Assembly (NCBI RefSeq): GCF_013415845.1
Contig: NZ_CP058907.1
Span: 2,356,001-2,420,000 of the forward strand
DNA from: Rhodopseudomonas palustris
Lineage (GTDB): Bacteria > Pseudomonadota > Alphaproteobacteria > Rhizobiales > Xanthobacteraceae
Direction of reading: 5' to 3'
Length of the DNA: 64,000 nucleotides
The notes under the pieces were generated by a model. It saw nothing but the letters and a program-made list of their open reading frames with translations, did not search any database and had not been told where the DNA came from. How positions within the stretch are numbered: the first letter of the stretch is position 1; each line of letters begins with the position of its first letter. Shown in pieces: positions 48,584 through 57,908 of this stretch. A program made the position numbers and the translations under genes.

Positions 48584-49885
48584 ATGACCCCCGCCGCACG
48601 GCTGTCCGCAGCCATTGACCTGATCGCCGCCATCGATGCGCAGCGCATCCCGGCCGCAAAGGCCCTCAAGGAATGGGGGACAGCGCATCGCTATGCCGGG
48701 TCTGGCGATCGATCCGCGATTGCCGGGCTAGTGTGGGACGTGTTGCGCCGACGGGCGTCCTGCGCGTACCTGATGGATGCGGACACGCCCCGGGCGCGGG
48801 TGCTGGGCATGCTGAAGCTGGAGCGCGGCATGACGGCCGAGGCGATCGCGGCGCTGTGCGACGGTAGCCGGTTCGCGCCGGAGCCGCTGAGCGATGCCGA
48901 ACACGCCGCGCTGTCGACGCGGACGCTACAGGGCGCGCCCGCTCATATCGCCGGCGACTACCCGGAATGGCTCGACGGCGCGCTCGCCGAGATGTTCGGC
49001 GAGGCGCGCGTCGCCGAGGCTGCGGCGATGGCCAGCCGGGCGCCGCTCGATCTGCGCGTCAACACGCTGAAAGCATCGCGCGACAAGGAGCTGGCCTCGC
49101 TCGCCCATCTGGGCGCCAAGCTGGCGCCGTGGTCGCCGTGGGGGCTGCGGATCGAATTACCGGCCGATGCCCGCAATCCCGGCGTACAGGCCGAGCCGGA
49201 TTTCATCAAGGGCGCGGTCGAGGTGCAGGACGAGGGCTCGCAGCTCGCGGCGCTGTTGTCAGCCGCGAGGCCCGGCGAGCAGGTGATCGACCTCTGCGCC
49301 GGCGCCGGCGGCAAGACCCTGGCGCTGGCCGCGATGATGCAGGGCAAGGGCCGGCTGATCGCCACCGACGGCGACAAGCGCCAGCTCGCCCCGATCCACG
49401 AGCGGCTGTCGCGCGCCGGCGTCCACAATGCCGAGGTGAGGGCGCCGAAAGGCGACGCCGACCCGCTGGCCGACATCAAGGGCAGCGCCGATCTGGTGCT
49501 GGTCGACGCGCCGTGCACCGGCACCGGCACCTGGCGCCGCAACCCGGACGCGAAATGGCGGATGCGCCCCGGCGCGCTGGAAATCCGCCTCAAGGACCAG
49601 GCCGAGGTGCTCGCGCGCGCCGCGCGACTGGTGAAGCCGGGCGGCCGCATCGCCTACATCACCTGCTCGGTGCTGGCGCCCGAAAATACCGGCCAGGTGC
49701 AGGCATTTACCGCCGCCCATCCGGAGTTCGCCGTGGTCCCGCCGGCCGAGGTCGCGGCTGCGCTGTGGGACAAGGCCGAGCTGTTCCTCGCCGCCGCCTG
49801 GATCTCGCCCGAAGGCTTGCTGATGACCCCGCGCCGCACCGGCACCGACGGGTTTTTCGTCAGCGTACTGAAGCGCCAGGGCTGA
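48584..49885 (+). CDS. RsmB/NOP-family rRNA (cytosine-5) methyltransferase
   Basis: A 433-residue SAM-dependent RNA m5C methyltransferase. The N-terminal ~150 residues resemble the NusB-like helical region of RsmB. The C-terminal catalytic domain has VIDLCAGAGGKTLALAAMM, VDAPCTGTGTWRRNPDAKW with the first conserved Cys, and YITCSVLAPENTGQV with the second (catalytic) Cys. RsmB modifies C967 of 16S rRNA; other members of the family act elsewhere, so the exact target is not fixed. ATG 48584 is the first good start. Common neighbour of guaA in this group of bacteria. Confidence 0.9.
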   Translation: MTPAARLSAAIDLIAAIDAQRIPAAKALKEWGTAHRYAGSGDRSAIAGLVWDVLRRRASCAYLMDADTPRARVLGMLKLERGMTAEAIAALCDGSRFAPEPLSDAEHAALSTRTLQGAPAHIAGDYPEWLDGALAEMFGEARVAEAAAMASRAPLDLRVNTLKASRDKELASLAHLGAKLAPWSPWGLRIELPADARNPGVQAEPDFIKGAVEVQDEGSQLAALLSAARPGEQVIDLCAGAGGKTLALAAMMQGKGRLIATDGDKRQLAPIHERLSRAGVHNAEVRAPKGDADPLADIKGSADLVLVDAPCTGTGTWRRNPDAKWRMRPGALEIRLKDQAEVLARAARLVKPGGRIAYITCSVLAPENTGQVQAFTAAHPEFAVVPPAEVAAALWDKAELFLAAAWISPEGLLMTPRRTGTDGFFVSVLKRQG

Positions 49886-49929
49886 ACCGGGCAGGGCGCA
49901 GCGCTTTTGTTTTGAGTACGGGACCGCCC

Positions 49930-50165
49930 CGAGCAAGGCGCGCTCCCGCTCCCGCGCGCGGGAGAGGGCTGGGGTGAGGGCGCCCCAGGCACAGTGCGCT
50001 CCCTCGCCCCGCCCTTGCGGGGAGAGGGGTGGGGTGAGGGGCGCTGCGGGCACTGAGTCTCGGCCTTGCGGAGGCGCCCCCTCACCCGACCCGGCTTCGC
50101 TGCGCTCCGCCGGGCCGACCTCTCCCCGCCCGCGGGGAGAGGTTGCGCTGTGCATGGGGAGAGGT
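49930..50165. repeat. Tandem CTCTCCCC/GGGGAGAG palindromic repeats before guaA
   Basis: The 348-base gap between the methyltransferase gene and guaA holds alternating modules: GGGAGAGGGCTGGGGTGAGG, CCCTTGCGGGGAGAGGGG, CCCCTCACCCGACCCGGC and CCTCTCCCCGCCCGCGGG. This is the common intergenic repeat of alphaproteobacteria. No gene is seen here. Confidence 0.7.
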
Positions 50166-50233
50166 CAGGGGACGCTGCCGCTCATCCTGTTTTCCCCGTT
50201 GCGAGCCGGGCTGCGGTCGCGTATCTGCTGCCC

Positions 50234-51856
50234 ATGACAGCCCCCAGCACATCCTCCGCTTCGTCCGTCGTCCCCTCCGGCGCCGACACCTCGCCGCACG
50301 TCGCTGCGATCCACGAGAAGATCCTGATCGTCGATTTCGGCTCGCAGGTCACCCAGCTGATCGCCCGCCGCGTCCGCGAGGAGGGCGTGTATTCCGAAAT
50401 CGTGCCGTTCCAGAAGGCGGAGGCCGCCTTCGCCGAGATGAAGCCGAAAGCCGTGATCCTGTCCGGCGGTCCGGCCTCGGTGCTGGACGACAACGCGCCC
50501 AGCGCCCCGATGACGATCCTGGAAGCCGGCGTACCGGTGCTCGGCATCTGCTACGGCGAACAGACGCTGGCCAAGCAGCTCGGCGGCACCGTCGAGGGTG
50601 GCCACCACCGCGAATTCGGCCGCGCCCAGATCGAGATCACCGATGACTGCGCGCTGTTCGACGGCATCTGGCAGAAGGGCGGCAAATACGACGTCTGGAT
50701 GAGCCATGGCGACCGCGTCACCAAGCTGCCGGCAGGTTTTCGCGCGGTGGCGCAGGCGCCGGGTTCGCCGATCTCGGTGATCGCCGACGACACCCGCAAA
50801 TTCTACGCGATGCAGTTCCACCCCGAAGTGGTGCACACGCCCGACGGCGCCAAGCTGCTCCGCAATTTCGTCCGCAAGGTCGCAGGCCTCACCGGCGACT
50901 GGACGATGCGCGCCTTCCGCGAGGAAGCGATTGAGAAGATCCGCAGCCAGGTCGGCAGCGGCAAGGTGATCTGCGGCCTGTCCGGCGGCGTCGACTCCGC
51001 GGTCGCGGCGGTGCTGATCCATGAAGCGATCGGCGATCAGCTCACCTGCGTGTTCGTCGACCATGGCCTCTTGCGCAAGGACGAGGGCAAGAGCGTCGTC
51101 GACCTGTTCCGCCACCACTACAACATCCCGCTGGTGCATGTGGATGTGTCCGAGACCTTCCTCGGCGCGCTGAAGGGCGTCACCGATCCGGAGCAGAAGC
51201 GCAAGACCATCGGCAAGCTGTTCATCGACGTGTTCGAAGCCGAAGCCAGACGCGTCGGCGGCGCCGACTTCCTGGCGCAGGGCACGCTGTACCCGGACGT
51301 GATCGAGAGCGTGTCGTTCACCGGCGGCCCGTCGGTGACGATCAAGTCGCATCACAACGTCGGCGGCTTGCCCGAACGCATGAACATGAAGCTGGTCGAA
51401 CCCTTGCGCGAACTGTTCAAGGACGAAGTCCGCGCGCTCGGCCGTGAGCTCGGGCTGCCCGACGTGTTCGTCGGCCGCCATCCGTTCCCGGGCCCCGGCC
51501 TCGCGATCCGCTGCCCCGGCGAGATCACCGAAGAGAAGCTCGAAATCCTGCGCAATGCGGATGCGGTGTATATCGACCAGATCCGCAAGGCGGGCCTCTA
51601 CGATGTCATCTGGCAGGCGTTCGCCGTGCTGCTCCCGGTCCGCAGCGTCGGCGTGATGGGCGACGGCCGCACCTACGACTACGTCGTCGGCCTGCGCGCC
51701 GTGACGTCCACCGACGGCATGACCGCCGACTTCTATCCGTTCGAGATGTCCTTCCTCGGCGCCACCGCGACGCGGATCATCAACGAGGTCAAGGGCGTCA
51801 ACCGCGTGGTGTACGATGTCACGTCGAAGCCGCCGGGGACGATTGAGTGGGAGTGA
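50234..51856 (+). CDS. guaA: GMP synthase (glutamine-hydrolysing)
   Basis: A 540-residue enzyme that aminates XMP to GMP. The N-terminal class I glutamine amidotransferase has [17 protein letters not shown], the catalytic Cys in GICYGEQ, and MQFHPEV with the His and Glu. The ATP-pyrophosphatase domain has the PP-loop [10 protein letters not shown]; the dimerisation domain ends [11 protein letters not shown]. The N-terminus is about 25 residues longer than usual, Ser/Pro-rich. ATG 50234 is used because upstream sequence is repetitive. Its last 26 bases are repeated at 55976-56001, and it marks the left edge of the accessory region. Confidence 0.98.
   Translation: MTAPSTSSASSVVPSGADTSPHVAAIHEKILIVDFGSQVTQLIARRVREEGVYSEIVPFQKAEAAFAEMKPKAVILSGGPASVLDDNAPSAPMTILEAGVPVLGICYGEQTLAKQLGGTVEGGHHREFGRAQIEITDDCALFDGIWQKGGKYDVWMSHGDRVTKLPAGFRAVAQAPGSPISVIADDTRKFYAMQFHPEVVHTPDGAKLLRNFVRKVAGLTGDWTMRAFREEAIEKIRSQVGSGKVICGLSGGVDSAVAAVLIHEAIGDQLTCVFVDHGLLRKDEGKSVVDLFRHHYNIPLVHVDVSETFLGALKGVTDPEQKRKTIGKLFIDVFEAEARRVGGADFLAQGTLYPDVIESVSFTGGPSVTIKSHHNVGGLPERMNMKLVEPLRELFKDEVRALGRELGLPDVFVGRHPFPGPGLAIRCPGEITEEKLEILRNADAVYIDQIRKAGLYDVIWQAFAVLLPVRSVGVMGDGRTYDYVVGLRAVTSTDGMTADFYPFEMSFLGATATRIINEVKGVNRVVYDVTSKPPGTIEWE
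51831..51856 (+). repeat. Direct repeat at the guaA 3' end (left copy, att-like)
   Basis: The final 26 bases of guaA, from CGCCGGGGACGATTGAG to GGGAGTGA (the stop), are found again without a mismatch at 55976-56001. Integration at the guaA 3' end is a known island strategy, and the repeat has the position of an attL. Confidence 0.75.
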
Positions 51857-52328
51857 GGAATACAAAAGGTGGCAACGGCGTAGTTTCAGCGGCGGCTTTC
51901 GCGCTCGCGTAGTTGCCATTCACCTCTGTTTCTCTGCCGCCTCGCCGGCACCGAGAGCAACATTAGCGACGCGGCGCTGGACGATCCGACCAGCGTGGAG
52001 CTGGTGCTGTTGCTTTTAGAACCGAAGAACAAGAAGAAGTGCTGGGTCTCGACAACCTTTTCTCCTCTCCCGAATGTGCGCCTTAAGGAGGCCATTCAAA
52101 GCTGTGACCCAAAGGCGGGGGAGCCGGAGTCAGCGCAATCGGCAGCATCCATTGATTTTGAGATACGCGATCTGAGTCAAGGTCGGCGAGGAGACATTGT
52201 GCGGGCAAGCACGCTTGCAACCTTGCGTCGCAAGCTTCACCTTTCTGCAAGGATTCGGGGGGCTCTCTAGCGAACTGAAGTTTGGATGCCGGGGAGGTCT
52301 GTGCGCTCAATCTCTATGGAAAGCTCAA
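51857..52328 (+). other. 472-base leader between guaA and hamA
   Basis: No gene is firmly supported. One open frame, readable as LAGTESNISDAALDDPTSVE then LVLLLLEPKNKKKCWVSTTF and ending at 52270, has protein-like composition but no start codon with a ribosome site except GTG 51995; it may be a remnant. No integrase or recombinase fragment is recognised. Confidence 0.4.
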
Positions 52329-53252
52329 ATGGCGGGACTGATATTCGACGTCCTTATCGACGATTCGCTATCGAACATTACTTCGGCTTCGCAGCTCAAA
52401 GGTTTGGTGAAGAAGCGTGTCTTGAGCCTCGTCAACGACTTTGAAGATGCGAGTTGGCGCTATCTGAAGTTCAAGAGCTTCCTCTGGGACAACATCGCTC
52501 AGACAGCGCTGTCCGAAAGAGAGCGGGCCTCTCTTGTGGATCAGAGTTACAGCAGTCTGGTGGCTGCCGCGAAGAACCTGAGATTGACGGACAAGGATGG
52601 GGTCGGGCAGGGAAGTGAGATCGCGGAAGTGTTCCTGTATGGAATCATGCGGCACCAATATAAGGCGCTGCCTGTTGTTCCGAAGATTTTCTACAAGCAA
52701 AACACTCAAGACAACGCCAAAGGCGCGGATAGCGTTCACATCGTTATTAATGAGAGTGATTTCACGCTCTGGTTTGGCGAAGCGAAATTTTACAACTCTA
52801 TCGAGGACTATCGCCTCGATTCCATTGTCGCATCGGTCATGGCGTCACTCTCGACTGATAAGCTGAAGAAGGAAAACGCGATCATCACCAGCGTTTCTGA
52901 TCTGGACGGATTGAGAATTGAGCCGACTCTACGCGAGAATATCAGGTTAGCTCTCAGTAACAGAGAGTCTATCGATAACCTGAAATCAAAAATCCATATT
53001 CCAATCTTAATACTCCACGAGTGCCGTGATACGGCGGCTTCGAAAGACCTTACCGAATCTTACAAGAAGAAGATTCAATCATACCACAAGGGTAGGGCGG
53101 ATGCGTATTTTGCCAAGCAGATTACGAAGTCGAGTAGTATTCACAAATACGACGACATAACTTTTCACATCATACTATTCCCAGTCCCGAGCAAGAAGGA
53201 CATCGTTGATGCCTTCATCAAGACTGTCGCTTTCTATAAGGAGCAGGGGTGA
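52329..53252 (+). CDS. hamA: Hachiman anti-phage system nuclease HamA (DUF1837)
   Basis: A 307-residue protein matching the DUF1837 family that defines HamA. The C-terminal half carries a PD-(D/E)xK-type nuclease core: GSEIAEVFLYG (Glu97/Glu100), GADSVHIVI (Asp134) and WFGEAKFYNS with Glu151 and Lys153. In studied Hachiman systems HamA degrades DNA when released by HamB on sensing damaged or invading DNA, stopping phage spread by killing the cell. The gene overlaps hamB by one base (TGATG). Base composition is clearly more AT-rich than the flanking guaA. ATG 52329 follows GGAAAG; earlier in-frame codons are less convincing. Confidence 0.88.
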   Translation: MAGLIFDVLIDDSLSNITSASQLKGLVKKRVLSLVNDFEDASWRYLKFKSFLWDNIAQTALSERERASLVDQSYSSLVAAAKNLRLTDKDGVGQGSEIAEVFLYGIMRHQYKALPVVPKIFYKQNTQDNAKGADSVHIVINESDFTLWFGEAKFYNSIEDYRLDSIVASVMASLSTDKLKKENAIITSVSDLDGLRIEPTLRENIRLALSNRESIDNLKSKIHIPILILHECRDTAASKDLTESYKKKIQSYHKGRADAYFAKQITKSSSIHKYDDITFHIILFPVPSKKDIVDAFIKTVAFYKEQG

Positions 53253-55339
53253 TGGATTTTTTCGAAACCTGTCACGAGATCAATAATCTTCTCTCTGTGC
53301 GCAATGAGCTTGCAGCGAGAAATCTCCTGATCCGTTTGTTGGCAGATCTTGAGCAGGCGGGGCGACCTTATCCGCAGGTTGTGAACCACATGATTAGGGC
53401 GACCGGGTTGTTTCCGTACTTGCAGCTTGATGGTGCATCCTGGGACGTCAAGTATGTCCATCAGGCATTTGAGGTCGACGTCGGACGTCGTGTCGCAACC
53501 CTGCATCGGGAGCAGTCTAGTGTTCTGGCGAAGTTGTTGGATGGAACGAGTATCGCCGTAAGTGCTCCTACCAGTTTTGGAAAGAGCTTTATTATTGACG
53601 CCTTCATCGCGGCGAAGCGGCCCGATACAGTTGTGATCATTGTGCCGACAATCGCGCTCATGGATGAAACACGCAGGAGGATTTTTAAGAAATTTTCAAA
53701 AGAATACACGGTGATCACTGCGTCTGATACGGCGCTAGGCGCCAAGAATATTCTTATATTTCCGCAGGAACGGGCGTTTGGGTATTTGGGCCTTCTAGAT
53801 AGTATAGATCTGCTGGTCGTCGATGAGTTTTACAAGGCTAGCCAGAAGCACGATCGGGAGAGGGCACCATCCCTCATTAAGGCGATACTAAAACTCTCGA
53901 AGAAGGCAAAGCAGAGATACTATCTGGCGCCGAATATCAAGAGGCTTGGGGAAAACGCGTTCACAAAGGGGATGGATTTTATCGAACTTCTCGATTTCAA
54001 TACCGTCTATCTTGATATCAAGGATCACTACAGTGAGATTGCTGGTGATGAGGGCAAGAAGGGTGAAAAGCTTATCGAGCTGATTTCATCGGGCAATCAG
54101 AAGGCGCTTATCTACGCCGGAACCTATGCGGACATTAAGCGGGTGTCCGACCTTGTTATCGGTCGTATGCCGAAGGTTGATAATCCCTACACTGGGCCGT
54201 TCGCGCAATGGCTTCGCGACAATTACAAGTCAGACTGGATACTGGCTGATCTTGCCGATCGAGGGGTCGGTGTCCACAACGGGCGAATGCATCGTTGTAT
54301 AAGTCAGCTTCAGGTGAAGCTGTTCGAGTATGACAACGGATTCAACAACATTGTGTCGACATCTTCGATTATTGAGGGTGTGAATACGTCCGCAGAGAAT
54401 GTCATTTTGTGGCGGAGCAAGATTGGAAAGAATAATCTGAAGGATTTTACCTATAAGAACATTATTGGTCGCGGTGGCCGAATGTTCAAGTATTTCGTTG
54501 GAAACATTCACCTCCTGGATAATCCGCCGGCCGCGGAGGATGCTCAGCTCGAAATAGAATTCCCAGAGGAGATTCTGGGCACGCTGGACGAGGCCGGCGA
54601 TGCCGATCAGTTGACGGACCGCCAAGTTGAGAGAATTATCGAGTATAAGGCCCAGATGTCGTCAATCGTTGGCGACGAGAATTTCGCGCGCATCAAGCGC
54701 GAGAATTTACTTCATGACAGTGACGCCGATTTCTTGCTGCGTCTAGCGATGGACATGCGGGACTCCCCCGACGATTGGAAGGGATTCGGGTATCTTAATT
54801 CGCGAAATTCGTCCAACTGGGACAGTACACTTTACAAAGTGCTAAAGTTGAAGCCGAATGGCTGGGATGCCCCTTGGGGTAAGGTTGTTGCCGTTACGAA
54901 GGCTATCGCCAATAACTGGACGCAAGACCTTTCTCGGATCATCAAATCCCTTGAAGATGACGGGATAGATATCGAGGAATTTTTCAAGATAGAGCGTGCG
55001 GTAACTTTCAAATTGTCGGCGCTTCTTAGCGATACAAATGAACTGCACAAGTTGATCGTCAATTCGTCCATCGACGTTTCCGGCTTCGTTAGTCGCATGA
55101 GTCGCGCATTCCTCCCAAGCGCTGTGTATCACCTTGAGGAGTACGGGCTCCCTCGGATGATATCGAAGAAGATTCACAACGCGGGCATTATCAATTTTGA
55201 AGAGGCTGGTATGGATCTGCTCGTGGCCCTAGAGCGGTTCAAGATGATCGGGGAGGCGAAGGTTTCGGAGGTCGAGACGCTGAGTCGATTCGACAGATAC
55301 GTTGTGAAATTTTTCTTCGACGGGATCACCGTAGATTGA
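53252..55339 (+). CDS. hamB: Hachiman anti-phage system helicase HamB
   Basis: A 695-residue superfamily 2 DNA helicase. Motif I is APTSFGKS (about 105-112), Ia VPTIAL, motif II VDEFYK (a DExx box, about 190-195), then GVGVHNGRM and STSSIIEGVNTSAENV, with motif VI NIIGRGGRM near 405. The C-terminal ~280 residues are helical and specific to HamB-like proteins. HamB forms a complex with HamA, senses DNA ends and unwinds them to free the nuclease; that mechanism is known from other Hachiman systems. AAGGAG lies before the TGATG overlap with hamA; a GTG one codon earlier is possible. AT-rich codon use like hamA. Confidence 0.9.
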   Translation: MDFFETCHEINNLLSVRNELAARNLLIRLLADLEQAGRPYPQVVNHMIRATGLFPYLQLDGASWDVKYVHQAFEVDVGRRVATLHREQSSVLAKLLDGTSIAVSAPTSFGKSFIIDAFIAAKRPDTVVIIVPTIALMDETRRRIFKKFSKEYTVITASDTALGAKNILIFPQERAFGYLGLLDSIDLLVVDEFYKASQKHDRERAPSLIKAILKLSKKAKQRYYLAPNIKRLGENAFTKGMDFIELLDFNTVYLDIKDHYSEIAGDEGKKGEKLIELISSGNQKALIYAGTYADIKRVSDLVIGRMPKVDNPYTGPFAQWLRDNYKSDWILADLADRGVGVHNGRMHRCISQLQVKLFEYDNGFNNIVSTSSIIEGVNTSAENVILWRSKIGKNNLKDFTYKNIIGRGGRMFKYFVGNIHLLDNPPAAEDAQLEIEFPEEILGTLDEAGDADQLTDRQVERIIEYKAQMSSIVGDENFARIKRENLLHDSDADFLLRLAMDMRDSPDDWKGFGYLNSRNSSNWDSTLYKVLKLKPNGWDAPWGKVVAVTKAIANNWTQDLSRIIKSLEDDGIDIEEFFKIERAVTFKLSALLSDTNELHKLIVNSSIDVSGFVSRMSRAFLPSAVYHLEEYGLPRMISKKIHNAGIINFEEAGMDLLVALERFKMIGEAKVSEVETLSRFDRYVVKFFFDGITVD

Positions 55340-55528
55340 GGGGCATCTGTAACGACGAAGAACAATTTCGATTAAATCGTGTTGGTCGGAAGATTCGAGG
55401 CCTATCGTTGGGGTATGACGCTCCCTAACACTGGAGCCTAGGCCAGGGGACGTCTTGACTTCGCCTCAACGCTTGGTGGGCGCCGCGCGTAAACCTCGTA
55501 GCAAAGCGAATCTCCGTCGAGTGAACGC

Positions 55529-55771
55529 CTAGAGCGGTAGCCAGCATCGTGCCGTCATCTCCCGCGTCATCTCCGCAATCGTCTCCCGTAGCTCCGTCGG
55601 CCCCAGCACGTCCGCCTCCGGCCCGAGCCGCAGTAGTTCGGAGGCGGCGTGCCAGGATGTTTGCCGATCGGGATCTTGGCGATGTGCCAGCCATCCGCGT
55701 TTGAGACATCATCGAGCGGCGTGCACGATCGGACATAGGACTCGCTCAGTGCGTCGAGGTGCGTGACGCCG
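55529..55771 (-). pseudogene. Degraded 3' fragment of a WYL-domain regulator
   Basis: The minus strand codes for [20 protein letters not shown] then ADGWHIAKIPIG, which aligns with the C-terminus of the intact WYL protein at 60334-61329 (LNALSQPYVRSRTELDDIAD, then ADGWRVAKIPVG). After IPIG a one-base deletion shifts the frame; the next frame continues SWHAASELLRLGPEADVL and GPTELRETIAEMTREM, again matching the intact copy, to a stop at 55529. It lacks the first ~245 codons, so it is not functional. It is joined to a guaA fragment at the sequence CGCCG (55767-55771). Confidence 0.88.
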
Positions 55772-56001
55772 TGCTGTTCCCAGTCCCGCACCGTCGCGTG
55801 ATGGGCGACAGCCGCACCTACGACGACACCCTCGGCCTGCGCGCATTGACGTCGACCGATGGAGAGATCACCGACTTCTATCAGTTTGAGATGTCCTTCC
55901 TCGGCGCCACCGCAACATGGATCATCAACGAAGTGAAGGGCGTCAACCGCGTGGTGTGCGACGTGACGAGCAAGTCGCCGGGGACGATTGAGTGGGAGTG
56001 A
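55767..56001 (+). pseudogene. guaA: Diverged 3' fragment of guaA
   Basis: This frame codes for [20 protein letters not shown] then [20 protein letters not shown] and ends [11 protein letters not shown], a diverged copy of the last ~78 residues of GuaA. It has substitutions at conserved sites (for example R-to-W in TATWII) and no start of its own, so it is not functional. The last 26 bases equal the true guaA end exactly. Its 5' border is fused to the WYL remnant. Confidence 0.9.
55976..56001 (+). repeat. Direct repeat at the guaA-fragment end (right copy, att-like)
   Basis: Exact 26-base match to 51831-51856. Together the two copies bound the Hachiman cassette (51857-55975). Confidence 0.75.
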
Positions 56002-56281
56002 ATTACCCTCATCTCACGCCGCTTCAAACGAATTCAAAAGTCACGAAAATCCAAGAGTGATAGCAACTTGGGTGCATCAGGTCCCCTCGTCCTGCTTCAC
56101 CTAAGCTTGCGCATTTGACGATAGTTGCCGCATGAGCTGATCCGCAAGCCGCGGGCTTCCGGCGACTCGATTGCTGAGACGGCGAAGATGACGAAATGCT
56201 CGACCAGCCAGGTGAAGCTTGTTTGCCGACAGGTGCAATCTGAGCCGGCCGCCCCTTAATGTTGCACGAACGTCCGTCTCT
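56002..56281 (-). other. Gap with a possible gene remnant
   Basis: On the minus strand about 50 in-frame codons ending at 56101 read RLRLHLSANKLHLAGRAFRH then LRRLSNRVAGSPRLADQLMR before a stop. The composition is protein-like, but there is no start and no recognised family; it may be the tail of a lost gene of the second cassette. Confidence 0.3.
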
Positions 56282-56806
56282 TTACGTCGCCTCCGCCGTC
56301 ATGGTTGGCGTGATCTTCTCGGCGTCAGAGATCAAGACTTGCATGGACTGAACGCACAGCCGGATTTGCTCGCCGTAGTTCAACCACGATTGCACGCCCT
56401 TGTTGCCATGAAAAATGTTGTTGCGGGATCGGAAGATAACGAAGACGAGAAGAAACACCTTGTCTTCGCCGGTGAACGCGTCGAACGGGAGTTGGAGCAG
56501 GGCTGAGTGTCCCACGTTCTCATGCCCATGCATGAGGTTTCCGAGCCGCCTCTTGTCCTGAAACCGCGCGTGAAAGTGAGCTACGGCGTCACGCAGTTCA
56601 GCGGCGTCGATGCGAGGTGCCGTGCGCTGTGCGTACTGCACAATGCCTGAGGCTCTGACGTAGCCCCCAAAACAGTTGGACTCGAATGGCGACCACACTA
56701 CCAGGAACTGCAAGGCCGTCTCGTCTGCGAGCAGGCGAGTCATCTCAAATTCCGACTCGCCGAACAATGTCCCAAGCCATGAGTGGAAGTTTGCATTGCT
56801 TGGCAT
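56282..56806 (-). CDS. HEPN-like protein, candidate ribonuclease (174 aa)
   Basis: A 174-residue largely helical protein. Near the C-terminus it has RSRNNIFHGNK, which fits the HEPN ribonuclease motif R-x4-6-H (Arg128, His133, with Asn after Arg), followed by a helix (WLNYGEQIRLCVQSMQVLI) as in HEPN domains. HEPN proteins are RNA-cutting toxins or sensors in many defence systems. The N-terminal half (LGTLFGESEFEMTRLLADE) is unassigned. It is the last of three minus-strand genes; a 137-base gap separates it from the 216-residue gene. AT-richer than the core genome. Family assignment is by motif only. Confidence 0.65.
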   Translation of the reverse strand: MPSNANFHSWLGTLFGESEFEMTRLLADETALQFLVVWSPFESNCFGGYVRASGIVQYAQRTAPRIDAAELRDAVAHFHARFQDKRRLGNLMHGHENVGHSALLQLPFDAFTGEDKVFLLVFVIFRSRNNIFHGNKGVQSWLNYGEQIRLCVQSMQVLISDAEKITPTMTAEAT

Positions 56807-56943
56807 GTTCGTGCGTTCCAGAAAGGAAGTTGGTCTGGTAGAGTCCGCGTAATAACTCCGATATAACGGGCAGTACGGTAATTGTTGGCTAGTTAGTTGC
56901 CGTGCAAGGTCTGCACTGCTGACTGGCCTCAGCGCCGCCGGCT

Positions 56944-57594
56944 CTATCTTGTAGCTCTTGACTTATCAGCAAGTGACGCAAGAAGCAGGTTGTCGAGCTG
57001 GCGCGGCGATAGTTTGAGGCCAAATTCGCGCCTGATGTGGGCAACCAAATGGGCGCATTTCTCGACGAATTTCCGGTATTCATGGTCGCTGGTCCCGTCT
57101 GTTCGTGAGGCGCGGGGCACTAAGTAAGCGAAGTGGCGCATCGCTTTCACCGCTCGCGTGTCGTAGATGTAGAAGAGCTGCGGGACATGGAAATGAAGAT
57201 ACTTCGATGCAAGGGAACGCTTTTCCAGGTCGCTTATTCTGCTAAATAGCTCAGTAACTTTGCCATGGATCATGAGTAGAGTTCTTGATCCATCCTGCGT
57301 CCCTGGTGTCGCGGCTCTTGCCTCCCGCAGCCATTGATCGATTTCCGAGTTCATGACCGCCGGTGCGACAGATGTTAGATAGAAGTCATCGTTCTGATCT
57401 GCTGCGGTCTTGTTCTTCCTGCGTTCGATGGCGGCCGCGTAAGCACGACCAATGATCAAAATCTTGGCAACCACGGCACCCCGATCAGTATGCGCCGGAT
57501 ATCGTTCGCAGAGTTCGTAGAGTATTTTGTTGCAGGTGTCCCAAGGGGTTCCAGCCTTGGCCTCCAGGATGGCATTCCGGGTGATGGCTTTCAT
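56944..57594 (-). CDS. Unknown accessory protein (216 aa), partner of the HEPN-like gene
   Basis: A 216-residue soluble, mostly helical protein. It begins MKAITRNAILEAKAGTPWDT, and includes KILIIGRAYAAAIERRKN, HGKVTELFSRISDLEKRSLA, and FYIYDTRAVKAMRHFAYLVP. No known domain or catalytic motif is recognised with confidence. ATG 57594 is used; the frame is open 47 codons upstream but that part is arginine-rich and overlaps the next gene. It lies between the HEPN-like gene and a small gene on the same strand, so these three may form one cassette in the guaA-WYL hotspot. Confidence 0.65.
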   Translation of the reverse strand: MKAITRNAILEAKAGTPWDTCNKILYELCERYPAHTDRGAVVAKILIIGRAYAAAIERRKNKTAADQNDDFYLTSVAPAVMNSEIDQWLREARAATPGTQDGSRTLLMIHGKVTELFSRISDLEKRSLASKYLHFHVPQLFYIYDTRAVKAMRHFAYLVPRASRTDGTSDHEYRKFVEKCAHLVAHIRREFGLKLSPRQLDNLLLASLADKSRATR

Positions 57595-57686
57595 GTAATG
57601 ATCTCGGTGCGTGATTCGCCCGGCGCAATGTATCCAACTTGCGGCTCCATCCGTGAATTCGGGGCGCCGTTCAGGCTGACGACAAC

Positions 57687-57908
57687 TCACTTTGAGTAGT
57701 CGTCGGTGTAGTCGTGGAACGCCTGCGGGGGCCATCGCTGATTGAGCGCGCGTTCGACCTGCAGCAGCCAGCTTTCAGTCTCCGGAGACACGTTGCCTGC
57801 ATATATCGCCTCCAAGTCATCCGGAATGCTGCGCATGACGGCCTGCGCCAGGCCCTTCGGGCTGATGCTCGAGTGTTCGCTCCTAAAGAGCGCCCGGCCC
57901 GCAGCCAA
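57687..57908 (-). CDS. Small acidic protein or truncated gene (73 aa or longer)
   Basis: The frame reads AAGRALFRSEHSSISPKGLA, then SIPDDLEAIYAGNVSPETES and ends FHDYTDDYSK. It looks coding, but the first usual start is TTG 57908, and the same frame stays open upstream through VDGRGLW, PGQTERG and VYDYRYV to about 57995. A GGGGG site lies upstream of an ATT codon there, so the gene may use a rare start, or its 5' end was lost. No family recognised. It lies 92 bases before the 216-residue gene on the same strand. Confidence 0.45.
   Translation of the reverse strand: MAAGRALFRSEHSSISPKGLAQAVMRSIPDDLEAIYAGNVSPETESWLLQVERALNQRWPPQAFHDYTDDYSK

Noticed and set aside
51995..52270. Possible gene before hamA
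   Set aside because: Protein-like in part, but only a GTG start without a ribosome site and no family match; kept as a possible remnant in the gap entry.
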